Positions 1 to 9,546 of a stretch of 64,000 nt of DNA are shown here, in pieces. This stretch comes from Candidatus Competibacteraceae bacterium (GTDB lineage: Bacteria > Pseudomonadota > Gammaproteobacteria > Competibacterales > Competibacteraceae). The translations under genes and the position numbers were made by a program. The notes beneath the pieces are model-generated. The model made no database searches. It had not been told where the DNA came from and saw only the letters and a list, made by a program, of their open reading frames with translations. Position 1 is the first letter of the stretch, and each line of letters opens with the position of its first letter. The DNA is taken from NCBI GenBank assembly GCA_016712625.1, contig JADJQQ010000001.1, forward strand, positions 1,550,001 to 1,614,000. The letters run 5' to 3'.

Positions 1-1241
1 GGGGTGATGTCGAATACGGCGCGGACTTGCGCCACATTCGCCAACAGATTGCGGTGAGTGAGCACGACCCCTTTTGGTTGTCGCTCAGACCCGGAAGTGA
101 ACAAAATGACAGCAAACTCATTAGAACGGACCGGGCCAGCCATTTTTCGATAGCTCCACGCCGGTAATAAGGATCGGGCCAGCGCGCGCAACCGAACCGC
201 GAATGTCGCATGCGGTTGTAAGTCCTCCAGATATAAAATCGTGACGTGTTCGCTCAAGGCGGCCATCAGCCCGTCCAGGTTCGCGCCGGCGATAAAAGCG
301 CGCGAGGTGCAAATCGTCCGAATCCGCGCCGTGCCGCACACCCCCAGTAAATCATTGCTGCCCATGGTAAAGTTAAGCAATACCGGCACCCGGTTTTGCA
401 GATGCAGCGCCAGGAATGCGATGACGGTGGCGTTGGCGTTGGGGAGCAATAAGCCCACATGATCCTGGCCAGCGATGTGGGCTTGCAGCAGCTCGGCAAG
501 CGCGAACGCCCGGACGAATAACCCGCGCCAGCTCGCGCGTTGCTGTTGGGCATCTTGGAGAATCATCCGGTTGCCGCCGTGCCGCTCCCATGCTTCCAGC
601 AGGGCCAAGGGCAGCGGCTGGTCGATGTTCATGCCCGCGTAGGCCAATTCGACCATCAGTTCATCCAGTTGCCGGGCCAACTGCTGGCGGCGGGCGCGGT
701 TATTGCTGGCGTCGGCGGTCAACCGGCGCGGCGGCAGCATGGTCAGGCGGATGCGGGGTAGCAAACGTCGTCGCGCGCTGCCGTCGAGCCGGGAGAACAA
801 GCTGTACTGCGCGCCCTCAATCGACACCGGCAACACAGCGGCGTCGGCTTTGTCGGCCGCCAGCGCGGGGCCTTCATAAATCTTCATCAGCGCCCCGGTC
901 ACGCTGATGCGTCCTTCTGGAAATACGGCGACCCGCTCGCCAGCCTTGATGTGCTGGATCAAGGTTTTCAGATAATGAGAATTGGTTGGATCAATGCTGA
1001 TATGGCGGGTGATGGTGATGAACGGTTTCACCCACCAATGCCGCGCCATCTGGGTATTGATCACGAAGATTGGCATGTCGGGCAAGAACGCGGCCAGCAG
1101 CGCTCCGTCAAGATAGGACACATGATTGGCGACGATCAGCAGTCGGGGTTCATCGCGCGGATAGTGCTCCCAGCCGCGCAATTCTACCCGGAGCAGATGC
1201 TGGAACAAAAACCGGACCAGTCGTTGCAGCAGGCGGCGCAT
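1..1241 (-). CDS. aas: Aas-type acyltransferase / acyl-ACP synthetase (3' end outside window)
   Basis: The product is predicted to re-acylate lysophospholipids (mainly 2-acyl-glycerophosphoethanolamine) at the inner membrane and to load fatty acids on ACP. Seen: an N-terminal PlsC-type acyltransferase domain with NHVSYLD (H40, D45 of the HX4D motif) and a later FPEGRIS motif. It is followed by the start of an AMP-binding domain with FTSGSERQPKGV close to the window edge. About 413 codons are present; the family is normally about 700 residues, so the C-terminal half lies upstream of base 1. The start is the ATG at 1241, three bases after the prfC stop, suggesting co-transcription. The domain order is that of Aas rather than of a plain fatty acyl-CoA ligase. 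Confidence 0.85.
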   Translation of the reverse strand, partial: MRRLLQRLVRFLFQHLLRVELRGWEHYPRDEPRLLIVANHVSYLDGALLAAFLPDMPIFVINTQMARHWWVKPFITITRHISIDPTNSHYLKTLIQHIKAGERVAVFPEGRISVTGALMKIYEGPALAADKADAAVLPVSIEGAQYSLFSRLDGSARRRLLPRIRLTMLPPRRLTADASNNRARRQQLARQLDELMVELAYAGMNIDQPLPLALLEAWERHGGNRMILQDAQQQRASWRGLFVRAFALAELLQAHIAGQDHVGLLLPNANATVIAFLALHLQNRVPVLLNFTMGSNDLLGVCGTARIRTICTSRAFIAGANLDGLMAALSEHVTILYLEDLQPHATFAVRLRALARSLLPAWSYRKMAGPVRSNEFAVILFTSGSERQPKGVVLTHRNLLANVAQVRAVFDIT

Positions 1242-1244
1242 GGA

Positions 1245-2842
1245 TCAGTGCAACCCATGTTCGCGGGTGGCGGCAAAGCGCACCTCAGGCCAGCGTTCCT
1301 GAGTCAATTGCAGATTGACCCGGCTGGGGGCGATGTAGACCAGTTCGCCATGATGATCGAGCGCCAGATTGTCGCGCAGCTTGTTTTTGAATTCGTCGAA
1401 GCGCTTGGTATCGGAGCAGCTCACCCAGCGGGCGGTGGTGACGTTGACGTTCTCGAACCCGCATTCGACCCCATATTCGCCGCGCAGCCGGAAACTCGCC
1501 ACATCGAACTGCAAGATTCCGACCGCGCCCAGAATCAGATCATTGCTGTTGAGCGGTCGAAACAGTTGGGTTGCGCCTTCCTCGCACAATTGCTCCAAGC
1601 CTTTTTGCAACGCCTTCATTTTCAGGGGATCGCGCAAGCGGCGCGGCGGAACAGTTCCGGAGCGAAGTCCGGCACGCCGGTAAAGCGCAATTCCTCGCCT
1701 TGGGTGAAGGTGTCGCCGATGCGGATGGTGCCGTGATTGTGCAGGCCGATGATGTCGCCGGGATAGGCGGCTGCGGCGTGCTCGCGTTCGGCCGCCATAA
1801 ACGTCAGCGCGTCGGGGATTTTGATGTCACGGCCCAGCCGGACGTGCCGGGCTTTCATGCCGGGCTGGTAGCTGCCAGAACAAATCCGCAAAAAAGCGAT
1901 GCGGTCGCGATGCTGCGGGTCCATGTTCGCCTGAATCTTGAACACGAAGCCACTGAACGTTTCTTCTTCAGGCGCAACCTCGCGGCTGCCGGTGGCGCAG
2001 GGTCGCGGCGGCGGCGCGTTTTCGATAAAACCATCCAGCATTTCCTGCACGCCGAAGTTAGTCAGCGCCGAGCCAAAAAACACCGGCGTCAGCTGTCCGG
2101 CCAGATACTCGTCGAGATCGAAGGCGTGGCTCGCGCCGCGCACCAGGTCGATTTCCTCGCGTAGCGCCGTCACCCGCTCCAGACCCAACACCTGCTCCGC
2201 TTCGGGGCTGCCGAGCCCTTGAATGGTGCGGCCGGTGTTGATTCGCCCATCGCGCGAGGGGTCGTAGAGATGGATAAAATCCTGCTCAAGGTGATAGACG
2301 CCCTTCAATTCCCGGCCCATGCCGATGGGCCAAGTAATTGGCGCGCAGCGGATTTTCAGCACTTCTTCGACTTCATCCAGCAATTCGATCGGTTCTCGAC
2401 CATCCCGATCCAGCTTGTTGATGAAAGTGAAGATCGGAGTATCGCGTAGTCGGCAAACTTCCATCAACTTAATGGTGCGCTCTTCAACGCCACGGGCGCA
2501 GTCGATCACCATCAGCGCCGAATCGACGGCGGTCAGCGTGCGATAGGTATCCTCGGAAAAATCTTCGTGACCGGGGGTGTCGAGCAGGTTGATGATGCGG
2601 TCCCGGTAAGGGAACTGCATCACCGAGGATGTGACCGAAATCCCACGCTGTTGCTCCAGCTCCATCCAGTCGCTGGTCGCATGGCGGGTGGCCTTGCGGC
2701 CCTTGATGGTGCCAGCCAACTGGATCGCGCCGCCGAACAGCAGCAACTTTTCGGTCAGCGTGGTCTTGCCGGCGTCAGGGTGGGAGATGATGGCGAAGGT
2801 GCGCCGCCGGTTGAGTTCATCGAGAAAGGTGGTCATCGGCAA
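1245..2842 (-). pseudogene. prfC: Peptide chain release factor 3, single-base frameshift
   Basis: RF3 is the translational GTPase that recycles RF1/RF2 from the ribosome. The first 400 or so codons (2842 down to about 1640) carry the GTPase domain with SHPDAGKTTLTEK, DTPGHEDF and NKLD. The frame then stops after FAPELFRR. The remaining RF3 C-terminus (LRDPLKMKALQKGLEQL to the end) continues in another frame and stops at 1245. Restoring one G/C near 1638-1645 gives an unbroken protein of the usual length, about 530 residues. Everything else is well conserved, so this is either an assembly indel or a very recent mutation. The start is the ATG at 2842; aas follows after 3 bases. Confidence 0.9.
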
Positions 2843-3302
2843 ATCGAATCGGGCTGAATTTAGAAAATGCGCCGATTCTACCCGAAGTAGGGGATTGACG
2901 GGCTTGGTGATTTAAGTGAATCAGGACGAATTGGAGGTTTCCATCAAAAACATGGCTTGGAGATAGGGCTGTATGGCCGCCCAGTGCGCCTGGCTTGAGG
3001 GCGAAAGGCAGCAAGGGTAGAGATCCTTTGATGACCGGGTTCAATTTGATAAAGGTGTCTTGTACGCCAATATTTTTCGAATCTTATCACCGCCCGGTGA
3101 AAAGGATGAAATGGGTTGCTGGTCGATCCTGGTATGGTCAACGGCATCGGGCAAAACTTCATCATGACACATCATGTAAAATAATTTCTGAAGCGATGGC
3201 TTGAGTAATGAATTAAACCATCCGCTCATTCCAGTATATAAGTCCGCTTAATAGAGAAAATTGAGCGAAAACCTTGATAAAAATTCATTGGAGGTAGCCC
3301 GG
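2843..3302. other. Intergenic region between prfC and the secreted-protein gene
   Basis: About 460 bases separate divergently transcribed prfC and the gene at 3303. The short open frames here lack ribosome-binding sites and recognisable domains. The part from about 3050 is more AT-rich and has a TATATA at 3235-3240, a possible promoter element without a well-spaced -35 box. A GGAGG at 3290-3294 serves the next gene. Nothing else is recognised. Confidence 0.4.
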
Positions 3303-4502
3303 ATGGCCAACATGATCAGCAATCTTTTATTAATTGGGGGTGTAGCCTATTTTCTCTCGTATGGCGCATTGGCAAATCCGCTTGGTAGCGAAGAAGATAT
3401 GAATATTAAGGGTAATCATCCCCTAAGGGATGGTGTAAACGCCTGGTTCTATGGTTTAAATACTGCGCTAGGTGGTAATGTTTACATCGGAGACGTAGTT
3501 GATGGAAATTCTAACTTCTTCAACTTCGAAGGTAATTCTGTAAGACTACATGAAAGAGAAAATGAAACGGCGGTTGATTATGAAAATACTCATAATCACT
3601 ATCAGAATCTTTTTATCCAGACGATAAATAAAGTTCCAAATGTCAATGCTGTTTCAGTATGGGGTGATTCAACATCCATCGCTGATGGGGCGAAGTCATG
3701 GGGGGGATTCTTTAGTGCAAGGTCGTCTTGCGCGGCATTCGCAAAAGGTGGGCCGCTGGACAAGTACGGATTGCCCGACTTGGTAAATTGCGAAGGAATT
3801 GATAACCAATTGATTGGCGTTGAAATTGATGTCCTGAATAGTAGTAAGCCGGGCATTTTTCCAAACATGAGTAAAACCGGTGTACAGATCGTTGGTTTCG
3901 GGAATCCAAACTCAATGGCTGTTGAGGTTCGCTCGGAGGATACGGATCGGGTAGACCCTAACAAAGCGCCGCGTGGCGCTTTTGAGTCTGCTTTTTATGT
4001 CAAAAATTCACTTCAGCCGGATTATGGCCGGATGGTTGTTGCGGATTTCGACCGTGCAAAGATTGGCCTGGACTTCAGAAAACCTTTATTTTCAGAGGGA
4101 GCTATTCAGTTCAATACAGAAGGTCGTGGGACGGGTTTGGTTGCTAACGGTGGGAAATCAGGTGAGATTTATGGTGGAAGGCGCTGGGATGGCTTTCAAG
4201 ATCCCAAGGGCTGGCTTAGTGCCCGACTTGGCGAGGGTGGCTTCCGTGTTGTTTCAAATGACAATACCAAAGAGCTAATTACGGTTGATAATTTCGGCGG
4301 TATTTATCTCAACGGGGATCTTTATGTCAATGGCGAGCGCCTGATGAATCCAGTTGTAGCTAACCCGTGGCGGGATTGGCGATTTCTTAGTTTTGGTGTC
4401 TTAGCCATTCTAGTCAATTTACTGATAACCGTTGCTGCTTGTTTTTTTCTGGCAAAAAAATCAAACCCTTACAGGGCTAATAGGGTTGTTACAGAAGGAT
4501 GA
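3303..4502 (+). CDS. Secreted protein with C-terminal membrane anchor, unknown function
   Basis: Function is not recognised. The 399-residue protein begins with a hydrophobic stretch ending in an Ala-Leu-Ala-type site, which looks like a signal peptide. A long polar, Gly/Asn-rich region follows. Near the C-terminus one transmembrane helix (about residues 358-382, rich in Val/Leu/Ile/Ala) is followed by a Lys/Arg-containing tail. The last third of the ectodomain (IYGGRRWDG, then GIYLNGDLYVNGERL) resembles repeated beta-strand modules of phage tail-fibre or appendage proteins; this is only a resemblance. The start is the ATG at 3303, with GGAGG 8 bases upstream; an in-frame TTG at 3261 is less likely. 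The gene looks richer in A/T than its neighbours and lies next to a methyltransferase remnant, suggesting horizontal acquisition. Confidence 0.7.
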   Translation: MANMISNLLLIGGVAYFLSYGALANPLGSEEDMNIKGNHPLRDGVNAWFYGLNTALGGNVYIGDVVDGNSNFFNFEGNSVRLHERENETAVDYENTHNHYQNLFIQTINKVPNVNAVSVWGDSTSIADGAKSWGGFFSARSSCAAFAKGGPLDKYGLPDLVNCEGIDNQLIGVEIDVLNSSKPGIFPNMSKTGVQIVGFGNPNSMAVEVRSEDTDRVDPNKAPRGAFESAFYVKNSLQPDYGRMVVADFDRAKIGLDFRKPLFSEGAIQFNTEGRGTGLVANGGKSGEIYGGRRWDGFQDPKGWLSARLGEGGFRVVSNDNTKELITVDNFGGIYLNGDLYVNGERLMNPVVANPWRDWRFLSFGVLAILVNLLITVAACFFLAKKSNPYRANRVVTEG

Positions 4503-4661
4503 GTCTGGTTTAAATCAATGAGTTATAAAAAACTGGCACCATGGGTTTAAGAGTACGGATAGCGGTTCGAATTTGCGCTGATGATCCAGCGGTGGTTGGA
4601 TAATCCTGGCCTCGCTGTCGAGTTAAAATAAATTCTCATTACAGCCACTGGTCAAAAGTTA

Positions 4662-5060
4662 TTAAACACGCGGCGCGGTCAAGAATGCTTCAGCATCCCG
4701 GTCGCTCATATTCCGCGGCGGTTCCAGAGTAGGAGCGCCATGGGGTGCGGTAACGTTACCGAGGATCGCGCGGATAACTTTGGATTTTTGGCCAGATAGC
4801 TTGCTGGCCGTGGTGTTAAAACCAGCCTGCTCAAAGCTAAGCGACAAGCCGCCAGCACCCGCGAACAGGTCGATGCCGATGGGTCTAAGGAAGATCGGAT
4901 TTGGGTGCAAGGTAATTGGGTTGATTGTCGGAGTGCCTGACGAGGAATTTTCACTTTCCAGATTGTCGGCGCAAGCTTTTCGTCTGATTGGGGTAGGTTT
5001 AAGCTTAACGTTTTCGCGAAAATTCTCACTCTGACTCGGACATTGCACGCATGAATCCAC
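4662..5060 (-). pseudogene. Remnant of a cytosine-5 DNA methyltransferase (N-terminal fragment)
   Basis: The 132-codon frame contains PIGIDLFAGAGGLSLSFEQ, motif I (the SAM-binding loop) of C5 cytosine DNA methyltransferases, with the typical start of the following helix. After about 25 residues the similarity ends. No PCQ motif (catalytic Cys), ENV motif or target-recognition domain is present, and the frame stops at 4662, so it cannot be a working enzyme. The apparent ATG at 5060 lies inside the start of purE, so the original 5' end is uncertain and may lie nearer 5030. No restriction endonuclease is visible nearby. This is most likely the leftover of a restriction-modification or solitary methyltransferase gene. 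Confidence 0.6.
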
Positions 5061-5548
5061 TGGTTGGCTTGATTATGGGTTCCACCTCTGACTGGAGCAC
5101 GCTGGAACATGCGGCGAACACGCTGGCGGCGCTCGGCGTGCCGCATGAGGTTCGGGTGGTGTCGGCCCATCGCACGCCCGATCTGCTGTTCGAGTACGCC
5201 GCGACCGCCGAGGCGCGCGGGCTGGAAGTGATTATCGCCGGGGCTGGAGGCGCGGCCCATTTGCCGGGCATGGTGGCCGCCAAGACCGTGCTGCCGGTGC
5301 TGGGGGTGCCGGTGCAATCGCAGGCGCTTAACGGCCTGGATTCACTGCTTTCGATCGTCCAGATGCCGGGTGGCATCCCGGTCGGCACGCTGGCGATCGG
5401 CAAGGCCGGCGCGATCAACGCCGCACTGCTGGCTGCCGCCTTGTTGGGTAATAAGTACCCGGCGATCCGTGAAGCGGTACGCGACTTCCGTCACCGTCAG
5501 ACCAGCCAAGTGCTCAGCCAACCCGATCCCCGGAGCGCGGTGCGATGA
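5051..5548 (+). CDS. purE: N5-carboxyaminoimidazole ribonucleotide mutase
   Basis: PurE moves the carboxylate of N5-CAIR to give CAIR in de novo purine synthesis (cytosol). Seen: the family signature GLIMGSTSDW at the N-terminus, VVSAHRTPD, and the loop AGAGGAAHLPGMVAA. At 165 residues it is a normal class I PurE. The stop overlaps the purK start (ATGA at 5545-5548), so the two are translationally coupled and supply the two-step bacterial carboxylation route. Confidence 0.97.
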   Translation: MNPLVGLIMGSTSDWSTLEHAANTLAALGVPHEVRVVSAHRTPDLLFEYAATAEARGLEVIIAGAGGAAHLPGMVAAKTVLPVLGVPVQSQALNGLDSLLSIVQMPGGIPVGTLAIGKAGAINAALLAAALLGNKYPAIREAVRDFRHRQTSQVLSQPDPRSAVR

Positions 5549-6657
5549 ATATCGGCATCGTTGGCGGCGGTCAATTGGCGAGAATGTTGGCTTTGGCCGG
5601 TTATGCGCTCGATTTCCATTTCAAGGTACTCGACCCCGCGCCGGATGCCTGCGCCGGCCAGGTTGCCAACTTGATTCAAAGCGAATACGACGACGAAATT
5701 CAATTGAATCGGTTGGCCGATTGGGCTGATGTGGTGACTTTCGATTTTGAAAACGTACCCGCCGCCGCCGCCCAGATTCTAGCCGAGCGCGTGGCTGTTT
5801 ATCCGCCAGCCCAAGCGTTGGCTGTCGCGCAAGATCGGCTATACGAAAAAACGCTGTTTTGGGAATTGGGTATTCCGACCCCCGTGTTCGCCACGATCGA
5901 TAGTCTGGAGGAATTACAAGGAGCGGCAATTCGCGTGGAATTGCCGGCAATTCTTAAAACGCGTCGGCTGGGCTATGATGGTAAAGGTCAGCGGGTGTTG
6001 CGCGCGCCCGCCGATATTTTACCGGCCTGGCAGCAACTCGGTGGCGCGCCGTTAATTTTGGAGGGCTTTGTGCCGTTCGAGCGGGAAGTATCGGTGCTGG
6101 CGGTGCGCGGTCGCGATGGAAGCACGCAATTCTATCCATTGATGGAAAATCATCATCGTGAGGGTATCTTGCGGTTATCCCAGGCCCCGTACCTGGATCG
6201 AATCTTGGAGCATCAAGCCTGGAACTACGCCAACCGCCTGTTGGATCGTCTCCATTATGTGGGCTTGTTAGCCATCGAGTTTTTCGTTCACGAAGGCCGT
6301 TTGATCGCCAATGAAATGGCTCCCCGCGTTCACAACTCCGGGCATTGGACGATCGAAGGCGCGGAAACCAGTCAATTTGAAAATCACTTGCGGGCGGTTC
6401 TCGGCCTTCCGCTGGGTTCGCCGACTGCGCTAGGACCCTGCGCCATGCTGAATTGCATCGGGGTGATGCCAGAACGGGCGGCGGTGCTTGCGGTGCCGGG
6501 CGCGCACTATCATGCTTACGGCAAAGCCCACCGGCCCGGCCGCAAAGTCGGTCATATCACCCTGCGGGCTACTGACCAGAATGCGCTACGGCAAGATTTG
6601 GAGCGATTGCTGCCGTTAGTCGGCTATCCGCCCGACGAGTTCGGCGCAATCGGATGA
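5545..6657 (+). CDS. purK: N5-carboxyaminoimidazole ribonucleotide synthase
   Basis: PurK is an ATP-grasp enzyme that carboxylates AIR with bicarbonate and ATP to N5-CAIR, the substrate of PurE. Seen: an N-terminal GIVGGGQLARMLALAG nucleotide-binding fold, central ATP-grasp residues (KTRRLGYDGKGQ), and the metal-binding stretch EFFVHEGRLIANEMAPRVHNSGH. At 370 residues it is of standard length. It is coupled to purE by the ATGA overlap and ends about 90 bases before the preferred valS start. Confidence 0.97.
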   Translation: MNIGIVGGGQLARMLALAGYALDFHFKVLDPAPDACAGQVANLIQSEYDDEIQLNRLADWADVVTFDFENVPAAAAQILAERVAVYPPAQALAVAQDRLYEKTLFWELGIPTPVFATIDSLEELQGAAIRVELPAILKTRRLGYDGKGQRVLRAPADILPAWQQLGGAPLILEGFVPFEREVSVLAVRGRDGSTQFYPLMENHHREGILRLSQAPYLDRILEHQAWNYANRLLDRLHYVGLLAIEFFVHEGRLIANEMAPRVHNSGHWTIEGAETSQFENHLRAVLGLPLGSPTALGPCAMLNCIGVMPERAAVLAVPGAHYHAYGKAHRPGRKVGHITLRATDQNALRQDLERLLPLVGYPPDEFGAIG

Positions 6658-6746
6658 AGCAAGCTGCGTTATACTCAACATCTTCGATAAAATCCGCATC
6701 CCGCGCGCCAGCGCGTCCGTCCGAATCCGAGCAACCGACAACAACC

Positions 6747-9512
6747 ATGGATAAGACTTACGAACCGCACGCTATCGAACAACGCTGGTACGCGTTTTGG
6801 GAGGAGCGGGGCCATTTCGCGCCCAATGGGCAGGGCACGCCGTACTGCATCATGATCCCACCGCCGAATGTGACCGGCACTCTGCATATGGGCCACGCCT
6901 TCCAGGACACCATCATGGACGCGCTGACCCGCTATTACCGGATGAAGGGCTACAACGCGCTGTGGCAGCCTGGCACCGATCACGCCGGGATCGCGACGCA
7001 GATGGTGGTGGAGCGGCAACTGGCCGGCGAGAATAAGACCCGCCACGATCTGGGACGCGAGGCGTTCATTGAGCGGGTATGGGACTGGAAAGCGGAATCG
7101 GGCGGCACCATTACCCGCCAGTTGCGGCGGATGGGCGCGTCGGTGGATTGGGCGCGGGAGCGCTTCACCATGGACGAGGGCCTGTCGGCGGCGGTGCGGG
7201 AAGTGTTCGTCCGACTGTACGAAGAAGGCTTGATTTATCGCGGCCAGCGGCTGGTGAATTGGGACCCAGTGCTGCATACCGCTGTGTCCGATCTGGAAGT
7301 GGTCAGCACGGAAGAAAGCGGCTCCATGTGGCATATCCGCTATCCGCTGGCGGAAGGTGGCGGGGATCTCATCGTCGCCACCACCCGCCCGGAAACCATG
7401 CTCGGCGATACCGCCGTCGCCGTCCATCCCGACGATGAGCGTTACAAGCGCCTAATTGGCCTGCATGTCGCCCTACCGTTGACAGATCGCAAAATTCCGA
7501 TCATCGCCGACGAATACGTCGATCCGAGCTTCGGCACCGGCTGCGTCAAGATCACCCCGGCGCACGACTTCAACGACTACGCGGTTGGCCAGCGCCACCA
7601 GCTGCCGCTGCTCAACATCTTCACCGCCGACGCCAAGATCAACGATAACGGCCCTGTCGCTTATCGTGGCCTGGATCGCTTCGAGGCCCGCAAGCGGGTG
7701 GTCGCCGATCTGGAAGAACTGGGGCTGATGGAGGACATCAAGCCCCACAAACTGATGGTGCCCCGCGGCGACCGCAGTCAGGCGGTGATCGAACCGTTTC
7801 TGACTGATCAGTGGTACGTCAAAACAGGCCCGCTGGCGGGACCATCCATCGCCGCCGTCAAGACGGGCAAGATCAAATTTATCCCGGAAAACTGGGAAAA
7901 AACCTATTTCGACTGGATGTACCGGATCGAAGACTGGTGCATTAGCCGGCAAATCTGGTGGGGCCATCGGATTCCCGCTTGGTACGACCAGAGCGGCAAG
8001 GTTTATGTGGGGCGCAGCGAAACGGAAGTCCGCCAGAAACATAAACTTGGCCCAGACGTGGCGCTTACCCAGGACCCCGACGTGCTGGACACCTGGTTTT
8101 CGTCCGCCTTGTGGCCGTTTTCCACGCTGGGTTGGCCGGAAAATACCGGGGCGCTCAAGGCTTTCTATCCGACCAGCGTGCTGGTGACCGGCTTCGACAT
8201 CATTTTCTTCTGGGTGGCTCGGATGATTATGATGGGCCTGAAGTTCATGAAGGACGTGCCGTTCCGCGAAGTCTACATCACTGGGCTGGTGCGGGATCAG
8301 GACGGCCAGAAGATGTCCAAATCCAAGGGCAACATTCTTGATCCGTTGGATTTCATTGATGGCGTGAGCTTGGATGCACTGGTCGCCAAGAGGACCACCG
8401 GCCTGATGCAACCGCAGATGGCCCCCCGGATCGAAAAAGCCACCCGCCAGCAATTCCCGGACGGCATCCGCGCCCACGGCACTGACGCTTTGCGCTTTAC
8501 CTTCGCCGCGCTGGCCACCACTGGCCGCGACGTGATCTTTGACATGGGCCGGGTCGAGGGCTATCGCAATTTCTGCAACAAGCTGTGGAACGCCGCCCGC
8601 TATGTGCTGATGAACACTGAAGGCCAGGATACTGGCCTGAACGGCGGCGAGATCGAACTGAGTCAAGCCGACCGTTGGATTCGGTCGCGCCTGCAACGGA
8701 CGATCACGGAAGTCCATGCAGCAGTGCAAGGCTATCGCTTCGATCAGATGGCGCAGGCAATTTATGAATTTACCTGGAACGAGTTCTGCGACTGGTATCT
8801 GGAACTGGCCAAGCCGGTGCTGACCGATCCCAATAGCTCCGCTGCCGCCCAACGCGGCACCCGCCAGACGTTGGCGCGATCACTGGAAAGCTTACTGCGC
8901 TTACTGCATCCGCTAATGCCCTTCATCACCGAAGAAATCTGGCAGCGGGTTGCGCCACTGGCGGGCATGGCGGGCGACACCATCATGCGGCAACCTTATC
9001 CGGAAGCCGATCAAACGCTGATGGACGCGGCGGCGGTGGCCGATATCGAATGGCTCCAGCAATTCCTGTTGGGCGTGCGCCGGATTCGCGCCGAAATGAA
9101 CATCGCCCCCGGCAAACTCTTGCCGGTGTTATTACAACACGGCTCGGCTGACGATCGCGCGCGCCTGGAACGTCAGCAACGGGCGCTGGTAACGCTGGGT
9201 CGGCTGGAATCCATCACCTGGTTGAGTGAGGAAGATCAGGCCCCGGAGGCAGCCACCGCGCTAGTGGGCGGAATGAAGGTCTTGATTCCTCTATCCGGCT
9301 TGATTGACAAGGGCGCGGAAATGGCTCGTCTGAGTAAAGAAATCAGCAAGCATCGGCAAGAAGGCGACCGCCTGGCCGCCAAGCTCGCCAATGCTAATTT
9401 TATCGGCCGCGCTCCCGCGGAGGTGGTCGGAAAGGAACGGACTCGCGCTAATGAACTCCAAGTAGCGATAGCGAAGCTGGAAGAGCAGCTTGTTCGTATT
9501 CAACAATTGTAA
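6747..9512 (+). CDS. valS: Valyl-tRNA synthetase
   Basis: Class I aminoacyl-tRNA synthetase that charges tRNA-Val and edits mischarged threonine. Seen: the HMGH form of the HIGH motif (residues 47-50), a CP1 editing domain (ATTRPETMLGDTAVAV), KMSKS at about 522-526, an anticodon-binding domain and a C-terminal coiled-coil arm rich in Lys/Glu (about 850-921). The start is placed at the ATG at 6747, 921 residues, because family members begin with a Met-Asp/Glu-Lys-x-Tyr pattern. An in-frame ATG at 6654 would add 31 low-complexity residues and overlap purK. Confidence 0.97.
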   Translation: MDKTYEPHAIEQRWYAFWEERGHFAPNGQGTPYCIMIPPPNVTGTLHMGHAFQDTIMDALTRYYRMKGYNALWQPGTDHAGIATQMVVERQLAGENKTRHDLGREAFIERVWDWKAESGGTITRQLRRMGASVDWARERFTMDEGLSAAVREVFVRLYEEGLIYRGQRLVNWDPVLHTAVSDLEVVSTEESGSMWHIRYPLAEGGGDLIVATTRPETMLGDTAVAVHPDDERYKRLIGLHVALPLTDRKIPIIADEYVDPSFGTGCVKITPAHDFNDYAVGQRHQLPLLNIFTADAKINDNGPVAYRGLDRFEARKRVVADLEELGLMEDIKPHKLMVPRGDRSQAVIEPFLTDQWYVKTGPLAGPSIAAVKTGKIKFIPENWEKTYFDWMYRIEDWCISRQIWWGHRIPAWYDQSGKVYVGRSETEVRQKHKLGPDVALTQDPDVLDTWFSSALWPFSTLGWPENTGALKAFYPTSVLVTGFDIIFFWVARMIMMGLKFMKDVPFREVYITGLVRDQDGQKMSKSKGNILDPLDFIDGVSLDALVAKRTTGLMQPQMAPRIEKATRQQFPDGIRAHGTDALRFTFAALATTGRDVIFDMGRVEGYRNFCNKLWNAARYVLMNTEGQDTGLNGGEIELSQADRWIRSRLQRTITEVHAAVQGYRFDQMAQAIYEFTWNEFCDWYLELAKPVLTDPNSSAAAQRGTRQTLARSLESLLRLLHPLMPFITEEIWQRVAPLAGMAGDTIMRQPYPEADQTLMDAAAVADIEWLQQFLLGVRRIRAEMNIAPGKLLPVLLQHGSADDRARLERQQRALVTLGRLESITWLSEEDQAPEAATALVGGMKVLIPLSGLIDKGAEMARLSKEISKHRQEGDRLAAKLANANFIGRAPAEVVGKERTRANELQVAIAKLEEQLVRIQQL

Positions 9513-9546
9513 ATACGTCTCTATAACAAATCGTAAGGAGTTGATG

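Noticed and set aside
1622..2842. Programmed frameshift in prfC
   Set aside because: Programmed frameshifting is known for RF2 (prfB), not RF3, and no in-frame UGA with a slippery CUU site is seen at the break.
7473..8852. 459-codon minus-strand open frame
   Set aside because: It is antisense to valS, whose frame carries clear synthetase motifs; the antisense translation has no recognisable domain.
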